From: Gamarada debralockiae
Lineage: Eukaryota; Ascomycota; Leotiomycetes; Helotiales; Hyphodiscaceae
Assembly: GCA_002803225.1 (NCBI GenBank)
Contig: NXFV01000502.1
Location: 1 to 64,000, forward strand
DNA: 64,000 bases
Direction of reading: 5' to 3'
Below are positions 1-11,315 of the stretch, piece after piece (within the stretch, counting starts at the first letter, position 1; the number at the start of each line of letters is the position of its first letter). The notes beneath the pieces are model-generated. The model had not been told where the DNA came from. It saw only the letters and a program-made list of their open reading frames with translations, and did not search any database. The position numbers and the translations under genes are program-made.

Positions 1-790
1 CTTGCCCTGGTCGGCGTAAAGGTTCCCAAGGTTGTTGACTGTCTGAAGCGTCGACGTGTGCTCCGGCCCGAGCGCCTTTTCGTAGCCCTGCAGCACCCGC
101 TTGTACATTTGCTCGGCCTTGGCGAGCTTGCCCTGGCTCTTGTAGAGGATCCCTAGGCAGTGGACTGAATCGAGCGTCGACGTGTGCTCTGGCCCGAGCG
201 CCTTCTCATAGTCCTGCAGCGCCCGCTCATACATCTGCTCGGCCGCGGCGAGCTTGCCCTGGTCGGCGTAGAGGTTCCCTAGGTTGTTGACTGTGTCGAG
301 CGTCCACGTGTGCTCCGGCCCGAGCGCCTTCTCGTAACCCTGCAGCGCCCGCTCGTACATTTGCTCGGCCTTGGCGAGCTTGCCCTGGCTCTTATAGAGG
401 AGCCCCAGGTTGTTGACTGTGGAAAGCGTCGACGTGTGCTCTGGCCCGAGCGCCTTCTCCTTGCCCTGCAGCGCCCGCTCATACATTTGCTCAGCCTTGG
501 CGAGCTTGCCCTGGCTCTTGTAGAGGAGCCCCAGGTTGTTGACTGTGGAAAGCGTCGACGTGTGCTCTGGCCCGAGCGCCTTCTCATAGCCCTGCAGCGC
601 CCGCTCGTACATCTGCTCGGCCTCGGCGAGCTTGCCCTGGTCGGCGTAGAGGATCCCCAGGTTGTTGACTGTGGAAAGCGTCGACGTGTGCTCTGGCCCG
701 AGCGCCTTCTCGTAGCCCTGTAGCGCCCGCTCGTACATCTGCTCGGCCTCGGCGAGCTTGCCCTGGTCGGCGTAGAGGGTCCCTAGTCTA
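1..790 (-). repeat. Tandem 126-bp TPR-coding repeats
   Basis: The string gcgagcttgccctgg recurs at 122, 248, 374, 500, 626 and 752, an exact 126-bp period with a further partial copy at the window start. Each unit encodes one 42-residue TPR built on AEQMYERALQGYEKALGPEHT. Units are almost identical except at a few codons, alternating YADQG with YKSQG and varying the NLG-x-LY position. Such high-identity repeats in NLR genes usually expand, contract and exchange by recombination. Confidence 0.95.
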
Positions 791-2921
791 TGACATTCCC
801 ATGTAACCTTATCATCCGGAACTAAGCTGCTTAGAACTATATATGAACACCTCATTGCATGCTGAAGAAGCCGTCGTTGTATCAGCCACGGCTGAACAGT
901 CTGCTCTCTCGGGACATGTGATCCAATAAACTTCATAGCTAGCCTAGCTAGATCGTGATCCCACGCTTGATTAAGAACGTGGACTGTCCACGAATGAACG
1001 CATCCATGCATGCTATACCCTCGTGACTCGATTAATTCTTGTGAAGACATGTTTACCTCCACGAGCCCGTGATTACTTAATACCCGCACCACTTGATAGA
1101 AGCTTAGTTCGTCTTTGGCCAGTTGTCGTACCCAGTCTGGGTCGTTGGGGTCACTGTGTTGAAGAAGCTCTAACCAGAGATCCTGGCTATCGAAGTATGC
1201 CCAGAAGCAAAGAAGCTTAGCTGAAAGGCCATTTTGCTTTTGGACATGATTAAATGAAATCTGCCATGTAGAGTAGAGCGTTCGTTCTTCGTACGAACTC
1301 AGTTCCGGACTCGACTCCTGGAGTTGCATCCATGACTCTTTATATAGGCGCAGATAGTCTGAAAGACTGATTGCCACCTGGTCCAGATATGCTCCAGCAG
1401 TAGCTAGTGCAAGAGGAAGTCCGTCCAATTCGTTGGCAAGCTGGATAGCATCTGGATCTAGTATTGAGATTAGACATATAGGACAAATATCTGGAGCTTC
1501 CTTACCACTTCCAAGTCCTTCCCGTCTCGAAGCGTTTGACATAATCTCAAGACTATCACGTATGTCTCTGAGTTTACGAATCTGGATCTGATGACCAATT
1601 TTGACTTGCGACGACCGCGTTGTGATAATAACTGACCCCTGATACAGCTCAGGGAGGAAGTTTCGGATATCTACGGCGGCGGGATCCGCATTTCCAGGCA
1701 ATTTGGGGTTGTCGTAGTTGTCGTATATTATTAACCATCGCGTGTTATTAGGCAAACTCAGCCATGCCTTGACAGCATCTACCACCTTGTCGAGGTTCTC
1801 ATTTGTATCTATGCTGCTAAGCCGACTGGCCGAGGGGTGCTCTTGTAATACCTGCCTTGCTACCTTAGCAAAGCTCTGTTTTAGAGTATCCTCATCCTTG
1901 ATATTTAGCCAGAATATTGCTGAGTAATTGTCCTTGTGCCGCTTTGCATATGCAATACTGAGCTGTGTCTTGCCCATTCCTCCTAGGCCATGAAGAACAA
2001 CTGTTCGGCGGGAGCTGTCGCCGGTCAGGACCTTGTATATCTCTCTGAGCTCCTCCTCTCTTGCCACGAAATGTTCGATGTCAGAGACCGCAGAGAGACT
2101 AAACGGGACCGAAAATTTCTCATATTTGATCCCTATGTCAGTTAATATAGGGTATTCCCGACCTTGGCAAATGAGAACCGCATACCCTTTTCCTTCCTAT
2201 CAATCGCCTCTCGAAGCCTTGCTCTTGCATTCTCTTTCCCTTCGCCGTAGATAAGCGGCATGTGAACGTCAAAGATGCCTAGCAACGAGTATGCCATGTC
2301 TTCTTCGCGAGTAGTCTGACGAGTTTCTGCCCATGACATTCGTTCAGTTACGCTAAACTCAGCTAAAGGACTTCCTCGAAGAGCTTTGCTAGGAATTCCT
2401 GTGATCTCGCAGATTTGTCGCTCCAGAGATTTCTTGTCTCCTAAAAGCTTCCCGTCCTTAGAAAAGAACTCAACTGATTTCGGAGCAATAAGCTCTTGGA
2501 GGGTCCAGCCTCGCGTAAACCATCTGCTTGTTCGGAATGCTCTTTCCCATGGTAGCTGATCGAACTTGTCGCCGATATCGATAACCGGCGACGAAACATT
2601 TGGCAGATAGACATAACATTTCGCCGCGTTAACGTACCAGCGAAACATAGAGTTTATAGCCTCTGCGAGCTCAGCACTACTCGATTTGTCAATACAACAC
2701 GTATCAACCCAGAAGTATTGCCAGCCGTCACGTCTGGCCTGTTCTCCGCAGAATCGGATCTTGTCAAAACCCGCCTTGCTCATTCTATTCCCCTCTATCA
2801 TGTCCTTGAAGGTGACCTCCTCCAGTCCCCATGTGTGTGAGAGTATAGCATATGGGGGGATATCGTCGAGGAACTGCGTCAGGCCAAACCCGCCATCGTT
2901 GTTGTATTCTAGTAGGCGCAT
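1..2921 (-). CDS. HET-NB-ARC-TPR NLR-like receptor (3' end cut by window edge)
   Basis: This is a STAND/NLR-type protein of the kind linked in fungi to heterokaryon incompatibility and innate-type recognition. Exons are 2186-2921 and <1-2132; the 53-nt intron 2133-2185 has a GTATG donor, an ACTGAC branch and a TAG acceptor, and restores frame between the domains. The HET domain covers about residues 20-150 and shows YAILSHTWG, RGWTLQELIAP and YSLLGIFD. NB-ARC has the P-loop GLGGMGKTQ near residue 295, a Walker B-like RWLIIYDNYD, an ITTRS-like strand and GLPLAL, then a winged-helix-like YSMHGCVHSW. From about residue 697 there are kinesin-light-chain-type TPRs of 42 residues. I translated 1-2132 and found no stop. 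At least about 955 residues are visible and more TPRs probably lie beyond base 1. Its ligand is unknown. Confidence 0.93.
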
Positions 2922-4394
2922 TATTCAGACAACATAAGAGAATCTCTAAACGAAAGAATGTCGGCGAGTAGTTCTCGCGGGATCGAGATGCATGCATTTG
3001 TTGAGTTGGAGTATAGGTGCGGTCGAGGTTGTGCTCGTACGGCTCAGCTGGACGACAGCCTCGCGGCATGGGGTAGTTGTGCATCATCGTAGGAGCGCGC
3101 CAGACCAGCCAATCGCCGCCAGCCACTGCAGAAGATCATGGCTGCCTGAACTATTCGAGCCAGCCATGCATCTCTTTCTATCATTGAGGCGTATCTTGTG
3201 GTGAGGAAGAACCTGTACGTCAGCATGTAGGTACGCGGCTGCACAAACGCAAAAGTGGGTGATATATCAAGGAGGCTAGAATATGGCTATAGGTATCTGA
3301 TTCAATAGTATCGGGTAAAATGGTCAGCATGCCCCCGGAAACCTGTGCACCGATACTCGATAGTCACCATACTCCCGGCAGTAAGGCCTCTGCAAGGGCT
3401 TCACTGGCGCGGTCGCTCATAACTTACCTGCGGTGATGGAGATGAGGATAGGAACGAGCAGCTCAAGGCAGAGCGAAGGAGGGCAAAGACATGCACGTGG
3501 TTGCTCATGGAAATTTCTAGAAGAATGCCCAACTTTATATGAACTCGGTATAATATACAAAATAATACGACGAGCGTGACTGTTCGTACGATATTATATA
3601 AGCGTAATAAATTCGCTTAGCTTTTTGTACCTTTCGTACCTCCTCCTTTGTCCAGATAAACTCGGCATGTAGGTTTCCTTGTGCTCAATGTCTTCAAAGC
3701 TTGGAACCGTATTCTTTGTTAATAGAAGCTTCGTGCCATTCGCCCGAAATTCGAAGAAAGGCCGATACTCGTGATAGAGCAGAGGGAACAGCCGAAAAGG
3801 CTTTCGATACCGTCGACAGGACGATCGATAGCATAACCACAACTATGGTATTTCTCACTGCAAACCGAATGATTATTTGGGAGTAGCTATAGATTACGAC
3901 TTATATTAAAAAAATAGATATATCGATATATATACAGAGTTTGAGATGCTTAAAGTCAAAGTACTTATCATTTTTCTCGGCACGGTGGGTTTCTTGCTAC
4001 GCAGGCAGACATTAACAGAAGATAGATCAGGAGCAACCTTAGTCCACAGCAAATCTGCAATCCTAATTCTCGTCATCGGCCAATCTATCCTTTGCTCCTG
4101 AGAAACAAGACAGGGAATCATTATTATTAATCTCACTTCACTCAAAAGACACGATGCAATGCAAAATGTATGATTCGCCGGGAAATCCATGATTGAATTC
4201 CATATCTATGCTGACGCAAAAGAACTTGCTTGCTAGCCACCAACTCCACGCTTCAAAAGTCCAAACGCAGCCGCATATTTATACCCAATTTTATGTTCCT
4301 TTCAGTGCAAGTCTCTGATTTCCCATTCTGCGTGCGCGTATCAAAACACTAATGCTTCCTCCATTTCCCTCTATGCTGTCCATCATCCTAACAA
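2922..4394. other. Intergenic, no supported gene
   Basis: This stretch holds the upstream region of the NLR-like gene and the 3' flank of mex67. It is AT-rich around 3530-3610 and 3890-3960. An 82-codon open frame on the minus strand at 3594-3842 has protein-like composition, but I recognise no family and see no good start context. I see nothing else. Confidence 0.6.
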
Positions 4395-6604
4395 CTATCG
4401 TGCTGCATTTGCAAGAAACGCATCCGGTGGTAGTTTGTCCTAGTATGTGTTAGCTATGAAATTTTTGGGAAGGAGGAGTTAGAGAACTACCTTGTTCGCA
4501 TTGAACGCCACAAAAGCCTTCTCAAGATCCCACCCAGTTTCCGTCAGACACAGGATCGCATAGTCTGGAGTCATGCCCGTCTTCTCCACCAGCTGCTTCG
4601 TGACCATCTCCTGGCGTTGTTGTTCTGGGGTGCTGCTCTGCGCAGGGTTGGCGGAATGTGACGGCATAGCCAATGGGGAATGAGCTCGAAGAACCATCAT
4701 ATCGCTGACGACTCTGATTGGCGGGCCACCAGGTGCGCCTGGACCTAAGACAAATGTTCTCGAGAAGCTGCGGATGCCTTTTTCGCCAGGTTTAACTTCC
4801 TCCTCGAATTCTCCATGGATAGTGAGAATGAGACCGTCGACGCCGCGTGGGCTCTGACCGCTGGGATCGGCGAGACCGGGCAGAGGATGACATTCAACGA
4901 GGTACTTGTCTGCTTGTGTCGCTAGATCGGGATGTCGGGTTGCTGGTAGGCCAGACCAGAGTGGTTGGATTTTCTGGACGCCGCGGTATTGTCGAGACAT
5001 TCTAGGGTTGATGTTGCTGATTTTGTTGAGGCTGCGAGAATGTGGGAGGTACGCTGCCCATGCTGGAATAGGGGAGGAGCGATCTCGGTCTCGTGGTGCT
5101 GTCAGGTTGACAGACAGTGAGAACAAGGACTGAGCGTCGTAAAATGTTGATAAAAGTGCCGTGCGGTCGGCATCGTAAAGAGGTAGAAACTGTCTGACGA
5201 AGTTCTCTCCGACTTGACCGACGTCTCGAAAGTCTGGTCCGCTGATTGGGATGGGAGAGTTGGCAGCTTCGGCCGCGGCAGCGACTTGTTCTGCAGTTCT
5301 GACCTGAACTCCATTTAGAGTCAGGAGCTTCGGGTACCATTTGAGGATTTCGACGTTGTAATCTGGCGTTTGCGTCTCGAGGGGATTGCCCGTTAAGATC
5401 AAGTTCTCCAAATTTCTGAATTTCCAACGCCAGGACTCTAGTCCCTTCAAGTCGGCGAAGTTGTTTGCTGAAAGGTCGAGATTCTTCAGATCGGGGAAGG
5501 TTTGGGCTAAAGTGGTGACACTGCTGAGGTTGGAAAGGGCGTTTCCGGCCAATGTAACACTTACAATGGCATCTCGCTTTGCTTTCCAGGAATCGAAGAG
5601 GCCATCGCAGACGACCATTAGAGCGGGAAAGAGCTTTGAGGTAGTCTTCCCGTCGAGTGATCCCAACCCCATTTCCAATAAACCTGCATCCTGTCCCAAA
5701 GCCGACAGGTTGAGCAGCTTGAGATCGACATTGTATCTACTTGCCAGAACCGCCTTCAACTTTTCCTTCATTTCCTTTGCGCCTGAGGAGATACCTTCCT
5801 TCTTCTTCTCCACCTTATCTGTTCGTGGGGAGTGTGGCTCACAAGCTTTGATGTTGAGAGTAGCCCCCGCAAATGAGAATTGGTCCAGCTTCAGCATTTG
5901 TTCGATGTCCTCCGGGCTGGCCGTAATTATGACTGAGTCACCATGGATTTGTGACTATTTGACGTTAGCAAGGTATAATAACCTTGAAATCGATCGCAGA
6001 TCACGGAGCGGTGTAAGCGGCTGTGTCGGATCCTCGACTCGTTGGGGGTGATTGGCTTGGAACGAGTGGAAAGAGACGGCGACGTTGCAAAAACTTCGTG
6101 ACCCCACGATCATGGCAATAAACATACCTTCTTGATCTTAACAATCCTATTCGATTTGGAATCCAGTGCGCTTGCCTTTCGTTCCAGGAATTCTTCTAAG
6201 CTCTGGAGACCGCCGTCGGGGTTTGAGGCAGCCTTGCTGGACATTAATCCGTCGACCTGGAGGGTTGTTCCACCTGTTGTGATGCGGGATTCCAGGATGT
6301 TGGCTTGTTGTCCCCGTAAGCCTCGCTCGATGGCATGTTGGGTTGCTCTGGTATATCCTCCCCTCGAAGGGCCTACGGCTCTTCCTCTTCCGGCTCCTTT
6401 GGGGCCAGTTGGTACGGGTGATTCGAAGCGGCCTCTGCCAGACTTTCCTCGACCACCAACACCTGCGCCTGCATCCATATCCAAGTCTCCATCTTTATCG
6501 ACTCGAGTGGGGCGCGCACCAGCAGTGCGCTTTTGGATGCCGCCTCGAGCACTGGGGCCACCATTTCTGGGACCCCGCGGAGGTGCAGAAGCTCTTTGGA
6601 TCAT
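4395..6604 (-). CDS. mex67: mRNA export receptor Mex67 (NXF1/TAP family)
   Basis: Mex67 carries mature mRNPs through nuclear pores as a heterodimer with Mtr2. Exons are 6128-6604, 4491-5954 and 4395-4439, giving 661 codons, the usual fungal length. The N-terminus is Arg/Gly-rich. Leucine-rich repeats (NLDLSANNF, NLILTGNP) lie at about residues 280-375. The NTF2-like domain (FVRQFLPLYDADRTAL) covers about 405-580. A TAP-C/UBA-like end (DYAILCLTETGWDLEKAF) binds FG-nucleoporins. The first intron (5955-6127, 173 nt) joins IVKIKK to SQIHGDSVII. The small last intron (4440-4490) has a CTAAC branch and adds the conserved tail DKLPPDAF; without it the frame stops early at 4479. The gene is divergent from erv46. 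Confidence 0.95.
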
Positions 6605-7441
6605 CTTTCGACGTGAGAGTTTGTTTGTAGTTGAGTTTTGTGGTTTGGAATCCGACCTTGGATCGGAGCTGGTGTGATGTCGATCAGATCATTTGCAAAG
6701 ATGTGATTGCCGCGTGGTAAGACGGTGGCGTTTGTTGGGGGGAAAAGAGCGATATGAAGAGTTCGACTTCGGTATGAACGCGCGAAGAGGAGCGACTGTG
6801 ACAGTGGTGTTGTGAGTGAATAATAACCGGAGGTTGAAAGGAATCCGAACTTAAGGCACCGAGGGAAAGCCTGAGTCAAAGAAAAGAAGGCTGCCTGCCT
6901 GCCGCAGTCATAAGGCGCCGGCGAGATTAGGTAAGCGTGGGGCTGAGGTTTCTCGATCCGTAGCACGTGATGCGAACTCAGTGTGATGGAGTAGTTAATT
7001 CGTTCTTGGAAAATTGGCTCTTTATGAACCATTGGAATGTGAAATATATTTAGTTTAATGGTGAAATCCATTCAAATCTTCAGGGGTTTCAAGACAAGAC
7101 GAGACGAAGAAAACCTAGTTTTCCCTCACACGTTATTCCCATGCTGGTCAGTGCGGAGCAGCCGCGTTCCTGCATGGGCATCTGGAAATGTGTCCTAAAA
7201 GATAATAATCGGCAGCTTCCATAATTGGGAACAAACCACCTTCACCAGTTCTTCTGCTGTGATCTTGTTGCACCGCATCTGGTCCATTTATAACCATTTA
7301 TATCATTTGTGATGCTGTCAATTGAATCTCATTTATTCTTCTAATTTATGTATCCTTGAAAGCTCCAAGCCTAATCCATTGCCGCGAGGCTCAGCTCTTT
7401 CGAATCGCATTCAACACCCTGGACCTCCATACACAACAACC
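6605..7441. promoter_or_regulatory. Shared upstream region of mex67 and erv46
   Basis: This 837-bp gap separates two head-to-head genes and must carry both promoters and 5' leaders. A minus-strand open frame at 6601-7071 overlaps the mex67 start region but resembles no protein I know. No defined promoter element can be assigned. Confidence 0.5.
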
Positions 7442-8908
7442 ATGCCTGCGAAATCAAGATTTACAAGGCTCGACGCCTTCACAAAGACCGTCGATGAGGC
7501 GAGGGTGCGCACAACATCTGGAGGAATTGTCACGATAGCTTCGTTGCTCATCGTTCTATACCTTGCTTGGGGAGAATGGGCAGATTACAGGCGGATAGTG
7601 GTGCACCCTGAGTTGATTGTGGATAAAGGACGAGGTAAGTTATGACTAATTATCGAAAGAATGAGCGGTGCTGATATCCTTGGAACAGGAGAGAAGATGG
7701 AGATACATATGAACATTACTTTCCCCCGGATTCCCTGCGAGCTCCTGACATTGGATGTGATGGATGTTTCTGGAGAGCAGCAGACTGGTGTTATGCACGG
7801 TGTCAATAAGGTCAGGCTCGCGCCTGAAGATGAGGGCGGTCGGGTCATTGATATTAATGCTCTGGACTTGTGGGTTCTTTGGTCTTTGGACAAGCGGCCG
7901 TTGACTAACAATTCACAGGCACAATGATGATCAAGCGACACATTTGGACCCCGAATACTGTGGAGGATGTTACGGCGCAAACCCTCCTGCGAACGCACAA
8001 AAGCCAGGCTGCTGTAACACTTGCGACGAAGTGAGAGAGGCTTATGCTAGTGTTTCCTGGGCTTTCGGAAGAGGCGAGAACGTCGAACAATGCGAGCGCG
8101 AACATTACGGGGAGAGATTGGACTCTCAGCGAAAGGAAGGATGCCGTATTGAGGGAGGAATCCGAGTCAACAAAGTCGTTGGCAACTTCCATATTGCCCC
8201 AGGACGCAGTTTCAGCAATGGCAACATGCACGTCCACGATCTTAACAACTACTTTGATACACCAGTGCCAGGAGGCCACGTTTTTACCCATCAGATTCAT
8301 CATCTCCGTTTTGGCCCAGAAATTCCAGAGGCAGTCAGCAAGAAGATGGGTAGTAAGTCTCTGCCATGGACCAACCACCATTCGAACCCATTGGATAATA
8401 CGGAGCAAATCACAGCTGATCCTGCATATAACTTCATGTACTTTGTCAAGGTTGTATCAACTTCGTACCTTCCATTAGGCTGGGAAAAGAAGAACCTTGG
8501 CACCTACCCAGACGATAGTGCAGCCATTGGAGCATATGGGCACCAGAATGATGGAAGTGTTGAGACACATCAATACTCTGTCACAAGTCATCGTAGAAGT
8601 CTAAGTGGCGGTGACGATTCTTCCGAAGGTCACAAAGAGAAGTTGCACGCTCGTGGTGGTATTCCAGGTGTATTCTTCTCATACGTGAGTCTGCCCGGCT
8701 TGCGCTTAATAAAGCTGTTACTAACATCAAGTAGGATATCTCGCCAATGAAGGTTATCAACCGGGAAGAGAGAACAAAGACGCTTGCCGGATTCCTGACT
8801 GGACTTTGCGCAATTGTGGGAGGAACCTTGACAGTTGCAGCGGCAGTTGATCGGGGGGTGTATGAAGGCGCTACAAGGCTGAAGAAGTTGCAATCAAAAA
8901 ATCTTTGA
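7442..8908 (+). CDS. erv46: ER-derived vesicle cargo receptor Erv46 (ERGIC3 family)
   Basis: Erv46 cycles between ER and Golgi in COPII/COPI vesicles with Erv41 and retrieves escaped ER proteins. Exons are 7442-7634, 7689-7869, 7919-8684 and 8735-8908 (437 codons). The introns are 49-54 nt with good donors, and TTGACTAAC and TTACTAAC branch sites are visible in the second and third. The protein starts with a short cytosolic segment and a membrane helix near residues 26-45. The lumenal domain carries the Cys-rich block CGGCYGANPPANAQKPGCC followed by NTCDEVREAY, then NFHIAPGRSF and DPAYNFMYFVKVV. The second membrane helix is near the C-terminus (TLAGFLTGLCAIVGG). Length and order match fungal Erv46. 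The start gives the family-typical SRFTRLDAFTKT beginning. Confidence 0.95.
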
Positions 8909-9050
8909 AGGTGTGGGGATGTTTCGCATTTGGGGTTGGCATGGTATGGAGTTCAGAGGCTTTGAATATAAGTGAATACTAAATCTCAAATTTTGCAAAG
9001 ACTTGAACGAGGATAAGCTGGTGTTACCAGCTTGAAATTTCAGACATTAA

Positions 9051-9296
9051 AGAAACTGGCATACCTTTGCCCCTCGCCCAAGCACTCCCACTCCACCAGT
9101 GTCTCCTGTCATCCGCCCCAAGCGCAAACTTCCTCCTGATTTCGATCCGAACGAAGAATTTTCCGGTCCAGACGTCATGTATCCTGACGAAAGGATGTAT
9201 CGTGATCGTGGCCTTGAGAGACTTGTCAGAATCATGAAGCACAGGAGAAGCTGGCACGAGAGATCCCATTCTCCTGGTAATCCAATGTATTATTAG
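9051..9296 (+). pseudogene. Protein-like open fragment, unrecognised
   Basis: This open frame begins after a stop at 9048 and ends with TAG at 9294-9296. It has no ATG near its start; the first in-frame codons read RNWHTFAPRPSTPTPP. It continues with KRKLPPDFDPNEEF and LERLVRIMKHRRSWH, a composition more like a Pro-rich, charged protein end than random sequence. It could be the 3' exon of a decayed gene or chance. I recognise no family. Confidence 0.25.
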
Positions 9297-9299
9297 ATA

Positions 9300-9860
9300 A
9301 GAAAGAACCCTAGCTAGGTACCATCAAGCGGAATAATGTAACCCTTCTTTCTCATCCTCGTTAGCCAATTATAGAGAGTAGGAAAATCACCTCTTCGAGG
9401 ACGTCGTTTCCCTATCTCGAATGTAGCCTCGTCACTCCGTAAAACCTGGCGCCACTCCTTCGCACCTCACCATCGATATTTCAAGGCAAATTCGAGGCGT
9501 TTGTGAGCTTGATTCCTCGGAATGAAAGGTCGTCCATAAACTATATATCTCCTACAACCATAAGCCTTAAGGGTTTTACGGAGAGTAGTCTCGTAGAGGC
9601 TTCGATATCGTATGCAGTTTTGATGCGGGCATAAGAAGCGCGTCGATTATCTCAGTTTGCAAATACCCAAGTGACTATGCGTTTAAGATATTATGAGTTG
9701 ATAAACTTGGGTTTAAAGGTCTTTTCTTTTCGAGCGCGACAAGAAAACTTTGCTTAATTACTCGTTGAATCGAAGAGCGTTGTAGGCCAGTGAGTTGCTC
9801 GACTTTTTCATAGGAATGACCCGATTTTCGAAGCACGTACCGGAGTTTCATGCGCATATC
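9300..9860 (-). mobile_element. Decayed Tc1/mariner-type transposase fragment
   Basis: Read on the minus strand, three blocks follow Tc1/mariner transposase order. The first is an N-terminal helix-turn-helix piece (SYEKVEQLTGLQRSSIQRVI, from 9857). The second is a linker block (LRKTLKAYGCRRYIVYGRPF, then NQAHKRLEFALKYRW). The third is the catalytic block VLRSDEATFEIGKR near 9400-9455, matching the D-E-x-T-F context around the second catalytic Asp in many fungal elements. A stop follows KYRW and the frame changes between blocks, so it is inactive. The last catalytic residue region and terminal repeats were not found. Confidence 0.72.
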
Positions 9861-11315
9861 CTGGCTTGCGTTTCTTTATAGGAGAGCTTGAAAGTAACGA
9901 ATAATTCGTTACATTAAAGATTCATAACGCGTAAATGGGTTTTGATTGATAGGATGTGTTGCGATTTGACGTGGAGCGCGTTGTAGTGACGCTCAGCTAG
10001 GTGTACGCAGAGCGATGCCGCATGCTCTTACCTGATTATTTAGAGCACTAGATAGTTTCTAGTATCTGATCTGGGTTAGAATTCGGGTCCTTGACGCTGG
10101 CGCATGAGGTCAAGAGATAGGATACCTGCGAGGAAGGGTACTCATGAAGGAGGCTACCTATACAGGAGAGTGCCTAAAAAGGACCGTTACCCATGCCCAA
10201 AGACCACTTTGTTCATGTATGCTCGACCTAATGCTGTAATTGATGCATGATTAGATCTGCCCCGCGATTTTGAGCACAAAGGCCCTATAAAAATATCGGC
10301 AATCCATATTCCTATCCTCCGTACATAGCCCTCATCCCTAAGAATTCTGCCCATGATCGAGTGGTCCAATAGCGGTGGTTAGGTTAGATGCCACGTTTAA
10401 CTCAAGTTCAAGCGGCTTTTAAAACTCAAGTCTGCAAATGTTGTGCATCTGTCAGGTGGAACAGATCGAGAACAGGACCAAGATACTTGAGATACACGCA
10501 CAGTTAAGACGCATAAGGGAGTCATCTTAAGTAACGAGGTGAAGAGATTTGATATAACATAATAGAAATTCGAGAAGGAAGTGCAAACCCGTGATCGTCT
10601 CCTTTCCAAGCCGTCCTCGGTGGCGGATCCCTTTCTAGTGTTTCCCCATATTTCCAGGGGGGAGGCCTCTCGTATTCTTTTATTTTAAGATCGGGAGAAA
10701 GTATTTTCGCCTTGTGGCAGCAGTTGAAGTTCGTGAATAGCGATTGAATGGTACACTAACAATCTCAGCCTCCTTTCCAATCGCGATGCCAAAGTCCAGC
10801 TTCTTGGCATATCCATCGGTATTTTCATTTCTCATATTCTGAATCCCCGGTTCAGGGGGAACGGGCGAATGGACACGAACTGCCGAAACATTTTGGCGAC
10901 CCCTAAAGAAACAATCTCCAAAACAACTTACATCAACAACACTCACTCAACCCCAATACGTCGCATTGCGACCCTCCACGGCCGTCGCCAGTATACTATC
11001 TCTCTTTACGCAATACTACGCAAAAGACTTGAAACAATAATCCTTTCGATTCCTTTCATTCGAACATAGCCCCTCGTTGCGCTTGCGCCTTCGTTCACGG
11101 TCTCCAAACACTGGCTCTCCCGTTCAATACGTCCATTCTGTAGCCACAACGTCCGAGCTGTTACAGCACCTAATATTTTCCTTCTTCGACCGCTTTGATG
11201 ATACATTCGATTCACGATACATACATTTATACGACTAAATCAAACGAGAGCAGGAGAAACAGCTGGCATTGCATAAACATCAAGTTCATTTCAAGGGCGG
11301 CCTCCTGTGCCAAAG

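Larger units (their letters stand above)
8909..11315. other. Gene-poor interval with decayed elements
   Basis: This 2.4-kb stretch lies between erv46 and the Sel1-repeat gene. It holds a Tc1/mariner transposase relic at about 9300-9860 and a short protein-like frame ending at 9296. Small unassignable frames occur around 10187-10610. The last few hundred bases are presumably promoter and 5' leader of the downstream gene. Confidence 0.6.

Noticed and set aside
279..723. Long open frames on both strands in other frames of the TPR repeats
   Set aside because: They are shadows created by the 126-bp repeat period; only the frame encoding the TPR consensus makes sense.
6601..7071. 156-codon minus-strand frame upstream of mex67
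   Set aside because: It overlaps the mex67 start and the divergent promoter, resembles no family, and its codon pattern looks random.
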